Shown: positions 34,514 through 43,046, numbered from the stretch's first letter. The stretch is DNA of 64,000 nucleotides from Candidatus Bathyarchaeota archaeon (GCA_023131225.1 JAGLZW010000010.1:16599-80598); one strand, 5' to 3'. Numbers and translations are program-made. Notes: generated by a model from the sequence alone, not told the origin.

Positions 34514-36790
34514 GTGCGTGCAGAAATCAAAGCCCTCGGCATCGTTCAAGGAGTAGGATTTCGTCCTTTCATCTACCGGATAGCCACCGCAAACAACCTT
34601 AAAGGCTACGTTAGGAACCGTGGCGATGCAGGTGTAGAAATTGTTGCAGAGGGCAGAGAACTCGACATAAATCATTTTCTGAATGACTTGGAAAAGAAGA
34701 GACCGCCCCTCGCCTGCATTTACAAAACACTCATACGTTATAAGAAAGACACAGGAAGCTTCAACGAGTTCACCATCCTCAAAAGCTCTGAAGCAAAGGA
34801 ACTAGCAGGCTCAGCAATTCCACCAGACATCGCCATATGCAACGAATGTCTAAAAGAACTTCGTAACCATTCAGATCCGAGACACGATTACTTCTTTATC
34901 ACATGCACCAACTGCGGTCCACGCTACACAACAATCCGCAAACTGCCCTACGACAGGCAAAACACCACAATGCAAGATTTCAAAATGTGCGAGTTCTGCA
35001 AAACAGAGTACACAAACCCCGCTAACAGAAGATTCCACGCCCAAACAGTGGCCTGCCCCAAATGCGGACCACAAGCATACCTAACGACAAACAAAGGCGA
35101 ACCTGTACCCCTTAAAGACCCAATACGTGAAGCAGGGTGTCTGCTAGAGGAAGGACATGTACTCGCAATCAAAGGCTACGGCGGTTTTCACGTAGCAACC
35201 GCGACAACCAAAGACGACCCCATACGCAGACTTAGAAAGGTTAAGCACAGAACCCAAAAGCCCTTCGCCATCATGGCACGAAACCTACAAACAGTTCGCA
35301 CCTTTGCAAACGTTAGCCAAAAAAAGGCAGAGATATTATCTTCACATGCAAGGCCAATAGTGCTCCTAGACAAAGCAGAAAACTACTATCTTTCAGAACT
35401 AGTCGCACCGAGCCTACATAACGTCGGTGTAATGCTGCCATACACCGGATTGCATGTAATGCTGTTTGATCAAGTAAAAGAACCGGCATTTGTTATGACC
35501 AGTGCAAATCCTCCAAGCCAACCAATAATCGCAGAAAATGTCGAAGCTTTGAAGACGCTGGGCTCTACAGTTGACTATTTCTTGTTTCACAACAGAGCAA
35601 TTGCCCAAAGATGCGACGACTCGGTCATCCGTCTGCACAACACAAAAATGAGCTTCATCCGAAGATCGCGAGGATACGCCCCCACGCCTATCAATCTCAA
35701 ACATTCATTCAGCAAGTGTGTTTTGGGTGTAGGTGCAGAAGAAAATGTAACCTCTTGTATCCTGTGGCATGATAAGGCTTTCATGTCCCAATACGTAGGT
35801 GATGTAGAAAACCTTGAAACTTTCACTTTCTTAAAAAGGACAATTCGCCACTTGATGCTACTGACAAATGCGAAAATCGACGCAGTAGCCTGTGACTTAC
35901 ATCCAAAATTCGCCACGACAAGACTAGCTCAAGAAATAGCAGACCAAGTAGATTGCTCAGTTACACCTGTTCAACATCATCATGCGCACATGCTTTCCTT
36001 GATGGGAGAACACGGTTTGGACGAGATTGTCGGAATCGTCTGCGATGGCTATGGCTATGGAGAGAACGGAAAACCTTGGGGAGGCGAAGTTCTCCATTGT
36101 ACCCAAGACTGTTTTAAACGAGTTGGCCATCTTCAGGAACAACTCCTAGTTGGAGGCGACTTAGCAGCCCGCTATCCCCTTCGAATGGCAGCGGGAATAC
36201 TAGACGACGTAGTAAACATTGGAAACTGGCTTCTAAAAAGAAGCAAATATCTCCCTCATGGAAGAGAAGAAGCGCAAGCAATAATTAGCCAACTTAACAG
36301 CAAACACCCCCCCTTAGCCACCACAAGCTGTGGACGAGTTTTAGACGCTGTCTCAGCAATCTTAGACATTTGTCATGAAAGGACATATCAGGGGGAACCA
36401 GCGATGAAGCTGGAAGCAGCAGCAACACATGGTCAGGATGTGCTTAAGCTGCAACCAGAGATTGAAAATGAGGTTCTTGACACGACTGGCATTGTATGGG
36501 CTGTTTTCGAGGCAAAAGACGAGTTTTCAGCTGCAGATTTGGCGTACTCCACCCAGTCTTACTTGGCAAAGGGCCTGGCTCAACTTGCAGTTGGAGCAGC
36601 GCAGAAAATGGGAATAAAGGCAATAGGATTCTCCGGCGGCGTAGCCTACAACAAACACATAACATCTGCCATAAAGAAGCTTGTGGAAAAAAACGGGATT
36701 GGATTTTATGTGCACGAATCGCTCCCAGCTGGCGATGGTGGAATTTCCTTCGGGCAAGCTCTCGCAGCCGTAATTTGCGCTAGCGGCTGA
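34514..36790 (+). CDS. hypF: Carbamoyltransferase HypF
   Basis: Converts carbamoyl phosphate to the cyanide ligand precursor for [NiFe]-hydrogenase. Four domains in order: acylphosphatase (GIVQGVGFRPFIYRIATANN), two C4 zinc fingers (CNECLKELRN and CTNCGPRY; CEFCKTEYTN and CPKCGP), a YrdC-like adenylyltransferase domain (IKGYGGFHVATATT, RKVKHRTQKPFAIMARN), and a Kae1-like domain with the metal-binding VQHHHAHMLSLMGEHG and GFSGGVAYNKH. 758 aa is full length. GTG 34514 follows AAAGGAG. hypC and hypD lie 5 kb further on; no hydrogenase genes are in the window. Confidence 0.96.
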   Translation: MRAEIKALGIVQGVGFRPFIYRIATANNLKGYVRNRGDAGVEIVAEGRELDINHFLNDLEKKRPPLACIYKTLIRYKKDTGSFNEFTILKSSEAKELAGSAIPPDIAICNECLKELRNHSDPRHDYFFITCTNCGPRYTTIRKLPYDRQNTTMQDFKMCEFCKTEYTNPANRRFHAQTVACPKCGPQAYLTTNKGEPVPLKDPIREAGCLLEEGHVLAIKGYGGFHVATATTKDDPIRRLRKVKHRTQKPFAIMARNLQTVRTFANVSQKKAEILSSHARPIVLLDKAENYYLSELVAPSLHNVGVMLPYTGLHVMLFDQVKEPAFVMTSANPPSQPIIAENVEALKTLGSTVDYFLFHNRAIAQRCDDSVIRLHNTKMSFIRRSRGYAPTPINLKHSFSKCVLGVGAEENVTSCILWHDKAFMSQYVGDVENLETFTFLKRTIRHLMLLTNAKIDAVACDLHPKFATTRLAQEIADQVDCSVTPVQHHHAHMLSLMGEHGLDEIVGIVCDGYGYGENGKPWGGEVLHCTQDCFKRVGHLQEQLLVGGDLAARYPLRMAAGILDDVVNIGNWLLKRSKYLPHGREEAQAIISQLNSKHPPLATTSCGRVLDAVSAILDICHERTYQGEPAMKLEAAATHGQDVLKLQPEIENEVLDTTGIVWAVFEAKDEFSAADLAYSTQSYLAKGLAQLAVGAAQKMGIKAIGFSGGVAYNKHITSAIKKLVEKNGIGFYVHESLPAGDGGISFGQALAAVICASG

Positions 36791-36935
36791 TTTGAGTCAA
36801 CATGCACATCCATTAGAACATGAGGAAAACTGTCACACCACAGAAACCGCACGCCCTTTTTTCACATATTTGTGTATGTAATAAGAAAGAGTTAATTTGA
36901 GGATTGTATTCTTCTCCATGGCTTCCTGTCATCAT

Positions 36936-38192
36936 CTACTTTTCAGTGCATTGTGGTTGCTTAATGAATAGTGCAGTTAGAATAAAACATAGCATAATGA
37001 CAACCGATGCCATGACGAAGGACAATTCAGGATTAACTCGCTCGTAAACGAATCCTCCTAGAAGACTTGCTGGAACGCTGAATGCTGACCAAGCAACGCC
37101 GAAAGCAGCGAACACTCTTCCTCTTCTTTCCTTTGGAATCAGGTCTGCTTCCAAAGATGAGTATGTTGGCTCATAAAAAGACCATATGAAGGAACTTGCG
37201 GTCCAGAGAGCTAGAACTTGTATGAACATGCCGCAGCGGATAAAGAGAAGGTAGGTGAATATGTCTAAGGCTGTTGTTGCTAACAGAATTTTTCTTCGAC
37301 TGAATTTGTCTAGCAGTTTGCCAACTATAAGTATCTTCGACGCGATGCTGATTGCACTGCCTATGCTTATGACGATGCCCCATTGTGTAGATGTGACGCC
37401 GATTATTTCTTCGGCGTAGACTATCCAGTAGGGTTCGACTAGGCCGTATTCGAATGCCCATAAAATGTAGATGGCTGTTAGGGCGAGGGCTGAGTGGGGC
37501 ATCCATGACCATGTTTGTAAGTGTCCTTTGAAGGCGTCTTTTACGAGTTTGCTTAATCCTTTAAGGCTGTATTGCTCATCAGTTTGTCTGTTCTGAGGAG
37601 AAATGGTTTCTGTGAGCATTGATAGTCGTATTATTCCTGCAGTTATGCCTATTATTGCCAGGCCAACGTAAGCCCATCTCATTGGGGCTAGAATGCCGTG
37701 GATGTCGATTAGGTAGCCGCCGATGGAGGGCATTATGGCCCATGGTAGGAAGCTTAGGCAGCTGTAGAATGCGAAGGCTGTTCCTCTTTTTTGTTCGTTT
37801 ATGGAGTCTGCTAGTATGGCCCAGAATGCGGGTTCGAATATCCAGCACATGTTTGTTAGTATTATGGCTAGGATTAGGAATTGCCAGTTGGGTGCGATTG
37901 CTACGAGGAATTGGCTTAACCCAAGGATTATGGTCATTAAGCCGATTAGTTTCTTTCTGCCATACAGATCTGCTATGTGGCCGCCTATGATCGAGAATAT
38001 GACATAAGTAGTGCTTCCCAAGGCTGCGATTAGGCCTATTGTTATCTCTGTTCCGCCTAGTCCGAAGACGTATAGGGAGAAGTAGGTGTTACAGATGCTT
38101 GTGGGGATTCCACATAGTGTGGATGTGAGGGTTAGCACTAAGTAGTTGCGTGTCATGAAGCCAAAGCGTGGCTTGTCCTCTTTTTGGTTCAA
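36936..38192 (-). CDS. Major facilitator superfamily transporter
   Basis: About twelve membrane helices with the MFS loop-2/3 motif GGHIADLYGRKKLIG and a second-half counterpart KLLDKFSRRKILLATTAL. First helix around TLTSTLCGIPTSICNTYFSL. I place the start at TTG 38192, five bases after GAGGGTGA; the outer GTG 38207 would overlap that ribosome binding site. About 418 aa. Substrate not identifiable; the family includes drug and metabolite exporters. Followed by about 145 bp without features before hypF. Confidence 0.85.
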   Translation of the reverse strand: MNQKEDKPRFGFMTRNYLVLTLTSTLCGIPTSICNTYFSLYVFGLGGTEITIGLIAALGSTTYVIFSIIGGHIADLYGRKKLIGLMTIILGLSQFLVAIAPNWQFLILAIILTNMCWIFEPAFWAILADSINEQKRGTAFAFYSCLSFLPWAIMPSIGGYLIDIHGILAPMRWAYVGLAIIGITAGIIRLSMLTETISPQNRQTDEQYSLKGLSKLVKDAFKGHLQTWSWMPHSALALTAIYILWAFEYGLVEPYWIVYAEEIIGVTSTQWGIVISIGSAISIASKILIVGKLLDKFSRRKILLATTALDIFTYLLFIRCGMFIQVLALWTASSFIWSFYEPTYSSLEADLIPKERRGRVFAAFGVAWSAFSVPASLLGGFVYERVNPELSFVMASVVIMLCFILTALFIKQPQCTEK

Positions 38193-38341
38193 TTTTTTCA
38201 CCCTCACAGGTTAGGTTATGTTCTGCTTTCAGATACATGTGAATTCTCTTCCACGATAGCAGTTCACCCTTAAAAAACTAACGCCTTGACATACAAAGCC
38301 ACATGAAAAAACGCAAATAGAATCGCGGGCTTGTCTGTTGC

Positions 38342-38368
38342 GTTGCTGGTAGAACGCGAACCAGCAAC
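38342..38368. repeat. Perfect 9-bp inverted repeat (hairpin)
   Basis: GTTGCTGGT and ACCAGCAAC flank a 9-nt loop. No T-run follows, so it is not an obvious terminator. The degenerate GTGGAGATATCACCCG copy starts 3 nt after it. Not a tRNA: no T-arm or acceptor stem nearby. Confidence 0.45.
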
Positions 38369-38450
38369 CAGTGGAGATATCACCCGATATGAGGCTCTAA
38401 ATGTCTGTTATCTTCCATTCTATATCATGTATTTCGCAGCACAGAATACA

Positions 38451-38480
38451 GTGGAGATGTCTCCCGCATTTACCCATTTT
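38451..38480 (+). repeat. Dispersed GTGGAGA-NN-TCTCCCGCA repeat, copy 2
   Basis: GTGGAGATGTCTCCCGCA then CCCATTTTT after five bases. The 22 bases starting two before it match copy 3 at 39331 almost exactly. A degenerate version (GTGGAGATATCACCCG) is at 38371. Confidence 0.6.
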
Positions 38481-38666
38481 TCCAGAATATTCATGCATGT
38501 TCTATATCAAACACGTGAAACCAGTTAGACGCATGTAGAAACATTATAGAAAAATCTTTCACAAGTCATTTATTCGCCTAAAACAAAAGATTTGTGTAGA
38601 GTTGAAGGGGGATTGCTGATTTGCCAATTCCCCAAGTAAAAAAATGGTAAGGGAGGTGAAAAAAGA

Positions 38667-39275
38667 ATGAAGTTGAACAAGAAAATTGTTACTCTGACCT
38701 CAGTCATTGCAATTATATCCTTTCTAATTGGAACTGCACTGGTAGCTGCTGGACCAGAAGACCCTCTCACTGAAATGTGGGAAGCCATCTTTGGCATTCA
38801 GGACGACGTGGAAGACCTGCAAACTCAGATTGATTTACAGGCTCAAATAGCAGATTTGCAGAGTGAAGTAGATGTGTTGAAGGCTCAGATGGAGTTTCTT
38901 GAAGACCCATGGATAGTAGGACCACCAGGACCACAAGGAGAAACAGGACCACAGGGAGCACTAGGGGGATTTGATGCACCAGATTACGACAGCGGATGGG
39001 TATCCGCTGCTGGTTGGGTTAACGATAGAAAGTCATTTGATCACGGTCTCGGGACAACCGATTTATTCGTTTACGTTTATGGGCGCCTAATTGAGGGAGG
39101 CGATTGGGTTTACCATCAAATTGGAATCGGTTGGGATACGACCATAGACGGCGTGGACATTGCTTTCACTGGAATGAGATGGCTCCTAGTAGATGAGAAC
39201 ACAGTAGATCTCTTAAGAGGATATGAAGATTGGCAATGGGAAGAGGCTCGAGTACTCATCTGGGTAATATCATAA
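38667..39275 (+). CDS. Secreted protein with coiled coil and short collagen-like segment
   Basis: 202 aa. ATG 38667 lies behind GGGAGGTGA. Signal peptide or anchor at residues 8-27 (IVTLTSVIAIISFLIGTALV). A heptad coiled coil about 43-80 (DDVEDLQTQIDLQAQIADLQ, SEVDVLKAQMEFL) leads into five to six Gly-X-Y triplets (GPPGPQGETGPQGALGG). A C-terminal beta-rich domain of about 95 residues is Trp-rich (DSGWVSAAGWVNDRKSF). The arrangement suggests a trimeric stalk with a head, as in phage-tail-like or adhesin proteins. Function unknown. Confidence 0.75.
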   Translation: MKLNKKIVTLTSVIAIISFLIGTALVAAGPEDPLTEMWEAIFGIQDDVEDLQTQIDLQAQIADLQSEVDVLKAQMEFLEDPWIVGPPGPQGETGPQGALGGFDAPDYDSGWVSAAGWVNDRKSFDHGLGTTDLFVYVYGRLIEGGDWVYHQIGIGWDTTIDGVDIAFTGMRWLLVDENTVDLLRGYEDWQWEEARVLIWVIS

Positions 39276-39330
39276 ACTCCAATAGCACTACACAAAGAAA
39301 AGCGATCGAGGTGAGGTATTTCAGGTCACA

Positions 39331-39360
39331 GTGGAGATGTCTCCCGCAAACCCCCATTTT
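39331..39360 (+). repeat. Dispersed GTGGAGA-NN-TCTCCCGCA repeat, copy 3
   Basis: GTGGAGATGTCTCCCGCA then CCCCCATTTTTGGG. It lies 55 bp after the coiled-coil/collagen gene and just before a gene fragment. Confidence 0.6.
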
Positions 39361-39367
39361 TGGGTAA

Positions 39368-39517
39368 CAACCAATCATTTGCATAGAACATTCTTCCATA
39401 AATGTTATTTGGAAACAGAATGATATAACTTTTGAAGTTGGGGAGCAATCTGAGGGAAACAGCTTCTTGAATATTGTAGGTATAACACTGTTGCCAACAA
39501 CTTTTGCTGTCCATTAA
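39368..39517 (+). pseudogene. C-terminal fragment of a lost gene
   Basis: An open frame after TAA 39365 runs to TAA 39515 without a start and reads like a real protein end: IEHSSINVIWKQNDITFEVG, then EQSEGNSFLNIVGITLLPTT. Codon use and composition match coding DNA. I cannot name the family. It begins right after repeat copy 3, as if the repeat marks the breakpoint. Confidence 0.5.
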
Positions 39518-39538
39518 GAAAGCGTTTAAAAGAACAAA

Positions 39539-40585
39539 ATGGAGGTGAATAAAATCAAGAAAATAATAATGATGTTCACAATGGTTGCGTTCTTAACACT
39601 TCTGCCATTTGCAGTTCCAACAAGTGCAGTTATAAACGAACAACCTAACGAACAACAAATACAACAACCAAGTAGTTTTAGTTATATCGTCATTAACCCT
39701 GATGGTTCAGTAACAGGAAATTCACCACACGTTCATAGGCTTTATCATGTTCCTTTTACCGAAACATACGGGTTTATAGGTAACATACATGCCGAGATTT
39801 ATGTGCAAAGAAGTGGAGTAACAATCGATGGTGACGGATGGACTCTCAATGCCACAGCATTTGACTTTGGAAGTGGATGGTGGGACAATCTAGAATATGG
39901 ATTCACTCTGAACTCTGTTGACGACGTAACTATCAAAAACGTGCAGGTTGTGAACTTTTTGTGGGCCTTTACTCTGGTAAATACCATTGACATCACAATT
40001 GAAGAAAATGTTGTGTTCACTATTTTAGGCACATTAGTACTCAATTCAACATATACTAACGTCTACAAAAACAGCTTCTCAAACTGGTTCGGTATCTTCA
40101 ACCTTAACTCAAACCATAGCACCTACGCGGTGAACAGCATAACCTGTTACGGTGGCTTCGAACTTGTAGGTATAGTCTTCGAGAACAGTCACTTCAATAC
40201 CATCCGAGAAAACTACATCCAACACTGGAGGTTTTTAGGTCTAGGAATTGCACCAGATTCTAACAACAATAAAGTTTATCAAAACACGTTCTTCAACAAT
40301 AGCAAAGGACTCTCAGTTACAGGTAGGGACAATAGGATTTATCGAAACGATTTCCAAAACAACACTATTCACTGCTCGGCTGGAGAATCGCAGAACTACT
40401 GGAATAAAAACTACTGGGACACCTACAACGGCACTGACAGTGACGGCGACAAAATAGGAGACACACCATACGTCATTGGTGAAAACAACATAGACTACCA
40501 GCCGTTGATGATTCCTTTTGAAGACTACCTCAACTATCCCCAAAAAACAGGTGGTCTTGGTTGGCAACGGAACCTGATGAGATAA
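39539..40585 (+). CDS. Secreted NosD-type right-handed beta-helix protein
   Basis: Signal peptide (IIMMFTMVAFLTLLPFAVPT) followed by a parallel beta-helix built of NosD/PbH1 repeats (VTIDGDGWTLNATAFDFG, NVQVVNFLWAFTLVN, NKVYQNTFFNNSKGLSVTGR). It ends in the YWNKNYWDTYNGTDSDGDKI/GDTPYVI motif that closes these proteins. ATG 39539 precedes the apparent ribosome binding site GGAGGTGA (39541-39548). Five bases after that site comes in-frame ATC 39554, where an ATG would be expected, so the true start may be ATC. Likely surface polysaccharide binding or processing. Confidence 0.8.
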   Translation: MEVNKIKKIIMMFTMVAFLTLLPFAVPTSAVINEQPNEQQIQQPSSFSYIVINPDGSVTGNSPHVHRLYHVPFTETYGFIGNIHAEIYVQRSGVTIDGDGWTLNATAFDFGSGWWDNLEYGFTLNSVDDVTIKNVQVVNFLWAFTLVNTIDITIEENVVFTILGTLVLNSTYTNVYKNSFSNWFGIFNLNSNHSTYAVNSITCYGGFELVGIVFENSHFNTIRENYIQHWRFLGLGIAPDSNNNKVYQNTFFNNSKGLSVTGRDNRIYRNDFQNNTIHCSAGESQNYWNKNYWDTYNGTDSDGDKIGDTPYVIGENNIDYQPLMIPFEDYLNYPQKTGGLGWQRNLMR

Positions 40586-40706
40586 GGCAGAAACTGCTAA
40601 CCGACTTCAAACAACAACTCCCATCTTTTTTGAGGTGTGAGCGGAATCCTCGAAAGGGGACGCACCACAAAAAGATGTGTAAAAGACAAAAAAGGAGAAA
40701 TCAAAA

Positions 40707-41117
40707 CTGAACAAAAAAATAGCAACTTTGACAATTCTAGTGATGGCATTGTTTCTAAGCATCAATGTGACAAACATTCAACCAGTTAGAGCAAGTGGAA
40801 CCATTTACATTAGGGCTGATAGCAGCATTGACCCTCCAACAGCACCAATTTTAACTATTGACAACATAACCTATACCCTTACTGATAACTTCATCACTGA
40901 TGCAGATGGAATCGTTGTTGAGAGGGACAACATCGTAGTTGATGGAGCAGGTTACGCGCTTCAAGGATCAGGGCCGGCATGCCTGCATGGAATAGACCTT
41001 TCTGGAAGAAGCAACGTGACAATAATGAACGCACACATCAAACTCTTCGATAGTGGCATTTGGCTCTATAATTCTTCAACTCTTTTTAAATACTTCTGCG
41101 GTTCCGCAAAGTACTGA
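40707..41117 (+). pseudogene. Truncated NosD-type beta-helix protein
   Basis: N-terminal part of a second secreted beta-helix protein: LNKKIATLTILVMALFLSIN signal peptide, then the starting coil IVVERDNIVVDGAGYALQGS and ISLSGRSNVTIMNAHIK-like repeats. It breaks off after GIWLYNSST, where DNA unrelated to the family (a hairpin and a tRNA 3' fragment) replaces the expected N-rich repeats. AAAGGAG precedes an in-frame CTG at 40707; the first canonical start is TTG 40728. Full-length relatives have several hundred more residues. Confidence 0.65.
41091..41113 (+). repeat. Hairpin at the junction before a tRNA fragment
   Basis: TACTT (41091-41095) pairs with AAGTA (41109-41113) and TGCG (41097-41100) with CGCA (41105-41108), with one bulged C and a GTTC loop. 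A TATA-like TTTTTAAATA precedes it (41083-41092). Confidence 0.4.
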
Positions 41118-41128
41118 AAAATGTGTGT

Positions 41129-41155
41129 GTGGGGGTTCGAATCCCACCCCTGCAC
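41129..41155 (+). tRNA. tRNA 3'-end fragment (T arm and 3' acceptor strand only)
   Basis: GGGGG-TTCGAAT-CCCAC (41131-41147) is a T arm with the invariant TTCGA loop, although the fourth stem pair is G/A. CCCTGCA (41148-41154) would be the 3' acceptor strand. No complementary TGCAGGG 5' strand, D arm or anticodon arm lies upstream: the preceding 60 bp are the end of a broken gene and a hairpin. It is therefore a remnant, perhaps of an integration site at a tRNA gene elsewhere. Confidence 0.55.
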
Positions 41156-41652
41156 TTTGGGCAACTCGCCTAGTTTGTGCATATTGGTTTAACTTCTCCA
41201 GAGTAGAAATTTGAGTAAGAATCCAATTTCTTGAAATTTGTCAGGAGTTTTATTGTTTTCTCCATCAGTTCACTCCTCTGTTCTGAACAGGTTCATCATG
41301 AGTTCGAGCAAAACTATGGTAAATTCATGGTTGATGCAACTCTTGAAAAACCGTTGTGCAGCCTTTTAACTCATGCGTTCAAGCTAAATTCAGAAAAAAA
41401 GCCTAAAATGAGCTGTTCATGGGCAAATTCAAGAAGCCTAAAAAATGCAAGGTTTGTTCAAACCTTTTTCAAAGTTAGGTATTGTCTTTTCAGGTTTTTG
41501 TGATTTTTGGGGATTGATAGGATTTTGACAGCCTTTTTGACAGGATTTCCCATGACCTCTCCATCATCCTAGAAATGCGCGCATTTGTGTTGTCATCTAC
41601 GTAAACCGAAACTGATTTATGGGCGATGAAGATTCTCGACAGAGGATAAGAA
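41156..41652. other. Gene-poor stretch before hypC
   Basis: I see no convincing gene. A 90-codon open frame at 41231-41503 has no ribosome binding site and no protein-like pattern. A 19-codon frame at 41419-41478 begins MGKFKKPKKCKVCSNLFQS, which looks like the start of a zinc-finger protein but stops at once. The 3' part (about 41500-41590) is the ~85-nt element shared with 14750-14842. Confidence 0.4.
41497..41589 (+). repeat. ~85-nt dispersed upstream element, copy 2
   Basis: Shares about three quarters of its positions with the reverse complement of 14750-14842. Shared blocks include TGATTTTT, AGGATTT, TTTTTGACAG, CCAT and ATGCGCGCA in the same order and spacing. It ends about 65 bp before hypC; the other copy ends about 55-60 bp before the 62-aa gene. 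No known motif fits. Confidence 0.5.
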
Positions 41653-41889
41653 ATGTGTTTGGCAATTCCTGCAAAAGTTGTGAAGGTTCATGGTGATGTA
41701 GCTGAGGTGGACTTTGGGGGAGGTGTCCTTAGAGAAGTAAACGTTGTTCTGGTAGAGGCGAAGGTTGATGAGTATGTTTTGGTTCACGCAGGCTATGCTA
41801 TCCAAGTAATTGACAGAAAAGAGGCTGAGGAGACGCTTAGGTTGTGGAATGAAATTTTGAAAATGGAAGAGCCAATGCCTAAGCCATAG
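41653..41889 (+). CDS. hypC: Hydrogenase maturation chaperone HypC
   Basis: 78-aa HypC/HupF protein. It begins MCLAIPAKVVKV with the invariant Met-Cys whose Cys2 carries the Fe(CN)2CO intermediate, then VDFGGGVLREVNVVLVEAKV and VLVHAGYAIQVID. GAGGAT precedes the ATG. Together with HypD 75 bp downstream it builds the Fe ligand cluster using cyanide from HypE/HypF. Confidence 0.95.
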   Translation: MCLAIPAKVVKVHGDVAEVDFGGGVLREVNVVLVEAKVDEYVLVHAGYAIQVIDRKEAEETLRLWNEILKMEEPMPKP

Positions 41890-41963
41890 GAACTTTTGCA
41901 TATGCAGGAAATTTTTGGGCACTACTTAATAAGAGGCGTTGAAACGCGGACTTGTGATTTGGT

Positions 41964-43046
41964 TTGAAAGAGTTAGCGGGGTTTCGTAATCCAGAATTGG
42001 CGAGGCGGGTTACGAAGCACATTCTTGAGCTTACGCCAGACTACTTGGTGAAGTTTTGCCACGTTTGCGGAACTCATGAGTGGACGGTGACTCATTTTGG
42101 GCTGCGCAGTTTCTTTCCGAAGAATGTGGAGGTGATTGCGGGGCCTGGATGTCCTGTCTGTGTTTTACCGGCAGCAGAAATTGATGAGGCGGTTAAGTTG
42201 GCATTGAAGGGGGTTACAGTTGCAACTTTTGGGGATGTTCTGCGGGTTCCCGGCTCGGACTTGTCTTTGGCTGAGGCGAGGGCTAAGGGAGGTGATGTGC
42301 GTGTTGTTTACGGTGTCGGTGATGCTGTGAAGATGGCGAAGGAAGAACCGGGTAGAGATTTTGCTTTTTTTGCGATTGGTTTTGAGACAACTGCGCCTAC
42401 GACGGCGAATGAAGTGTTAAAGGGGCCGCCTGAGAATCTTAGTTTTCTTGTTTCGCATCGTTTGATCCCGCCGGCTATGGAGCTGTTGTTGGGGATTGGA
42501 GATTTGCATATTGACGGATTTATTGCACCGGGTCATGTTTCAACCATTATTGGTTTGAAGCCTTACGAAGTGTTTACGAGTGCTTATCATATGCCTGTTG
42601 TAGTGGCTGGTTTTGAGCCTTTAGATGTACTGTTTGCAGTTGACTTATTATTGCGACAATTGAGGGACGGGGTGGCTAGGTTGGAGAACGAGTATGGGCG
42701 GGCTGTGAAACGGGAGGGAAATGTAAAGGCGTTAAAGCTTGTTAGTCGTGTTTTCGATGTTGTTAAAGGTGGTTGGAGAGGTCTAGGAATGTTGCCTTCC
42801 TCAGCGTTTGCCTTGAAAGACGAGTTTGAAGAGTGGGATGCTCGAAAGAAGCACGGTGTGAAAGTAAAAGTTGGCAGAGATCTTTTACCTGGATGCCAAT
42901 GTCATTTAGTAATGATTGGAAAAATTAAGCCCAGCGAATGTCAATTGTTCATGGATGCTTGCAGGCCCGAGTCGCCGAAGGGAGCTTGCATGGTTTCAAT
43001 GGAAGGCACTTGTCGCATCTGGGCGAAGCATGGTGTAAAGCAGTAG
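41964..43046 (+). CDS. hypD: Hydrogenase maturation protein HypD
   Basis: Fe-S scaffold protein for the Fe(CN)2CO unit. CHVCGTHEWTVTHFGLRSFF, PGCPVCVLPAAEIDEAVKLA, FFAIGFETTAPTTANEVLKG, FIAPGHVSTIIG, VVAGFEPLDVL and the C-terminal cluster motif PGCQCHLVMIGKIKPSEC are all present. 360 aa. TTG 41964 start. Follows hypC in the usual order; hypF is separate upstream and hypA/B/E are not in the window. Confidence 0.96.
   Translation: MKELAGFRNPELARRVTKHILELTPDYLVKFCHVCGTHEWTVTHFGLRSFFPKNVEVIAGPGCPVCVLPAAEIDEAVKLALKGVTVATFGDVLRVPGSDLSLAEARAKGGDVRVVYGVGDAVKMAKEEPGRDFAFFAIGFETTAPTTANEVLKGPPENLSFLVSHRLIPPAMELLLGIGDLHIDGFIAPGHVSTIIGLKPYEVFTSAYHMPVVVAGFEPLDVLFAVDLLLRQLRDGVARLENEYGRAVKREGNVKALKLVSRVFDVVKGGWRGLGMLPSSAFALKDEFEEWDARKKHGVKVKVGRDLLPGCQCHLVMIGKIKPSECQLFMDACRPESPKGACMVSMEGTCRIWAKHGVKQ

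Larger units (their letters stand above)
38208..38666. other. Intergenic stretch with hairpin and dispersed repeat copies
   Basis: No gene seen. It holds a perfect 9-bp inverted repeat (38342-38350 with 38360-38368), a degenerate GTGGAGA repeat at 38371 and an intact one at 38451. The last 40 bp are the leader of the next gene, with GGGAGGTGA. Confidence 0.5.

Noticed and set aside
38335..38368. Possible tRNA anticodon arm in the 9-bp hairpin.
   Set aside because: No D arm, T arm or acceptor stem around it; only an isolated inverted repeat.
39393..39404. ATTCTTCCATAA near 39397 as a third metK 3'-end copy.
   Set aside because: Only 12 bases match, it lies in a different protein frame, and neither flank agrees.
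41231..41503. 90-codon open frame before hypC.
   Set aside because: No ribosome binding site, low-complexity mixed composition, no family pattern, and its end overlaps the dispersed upstream element.
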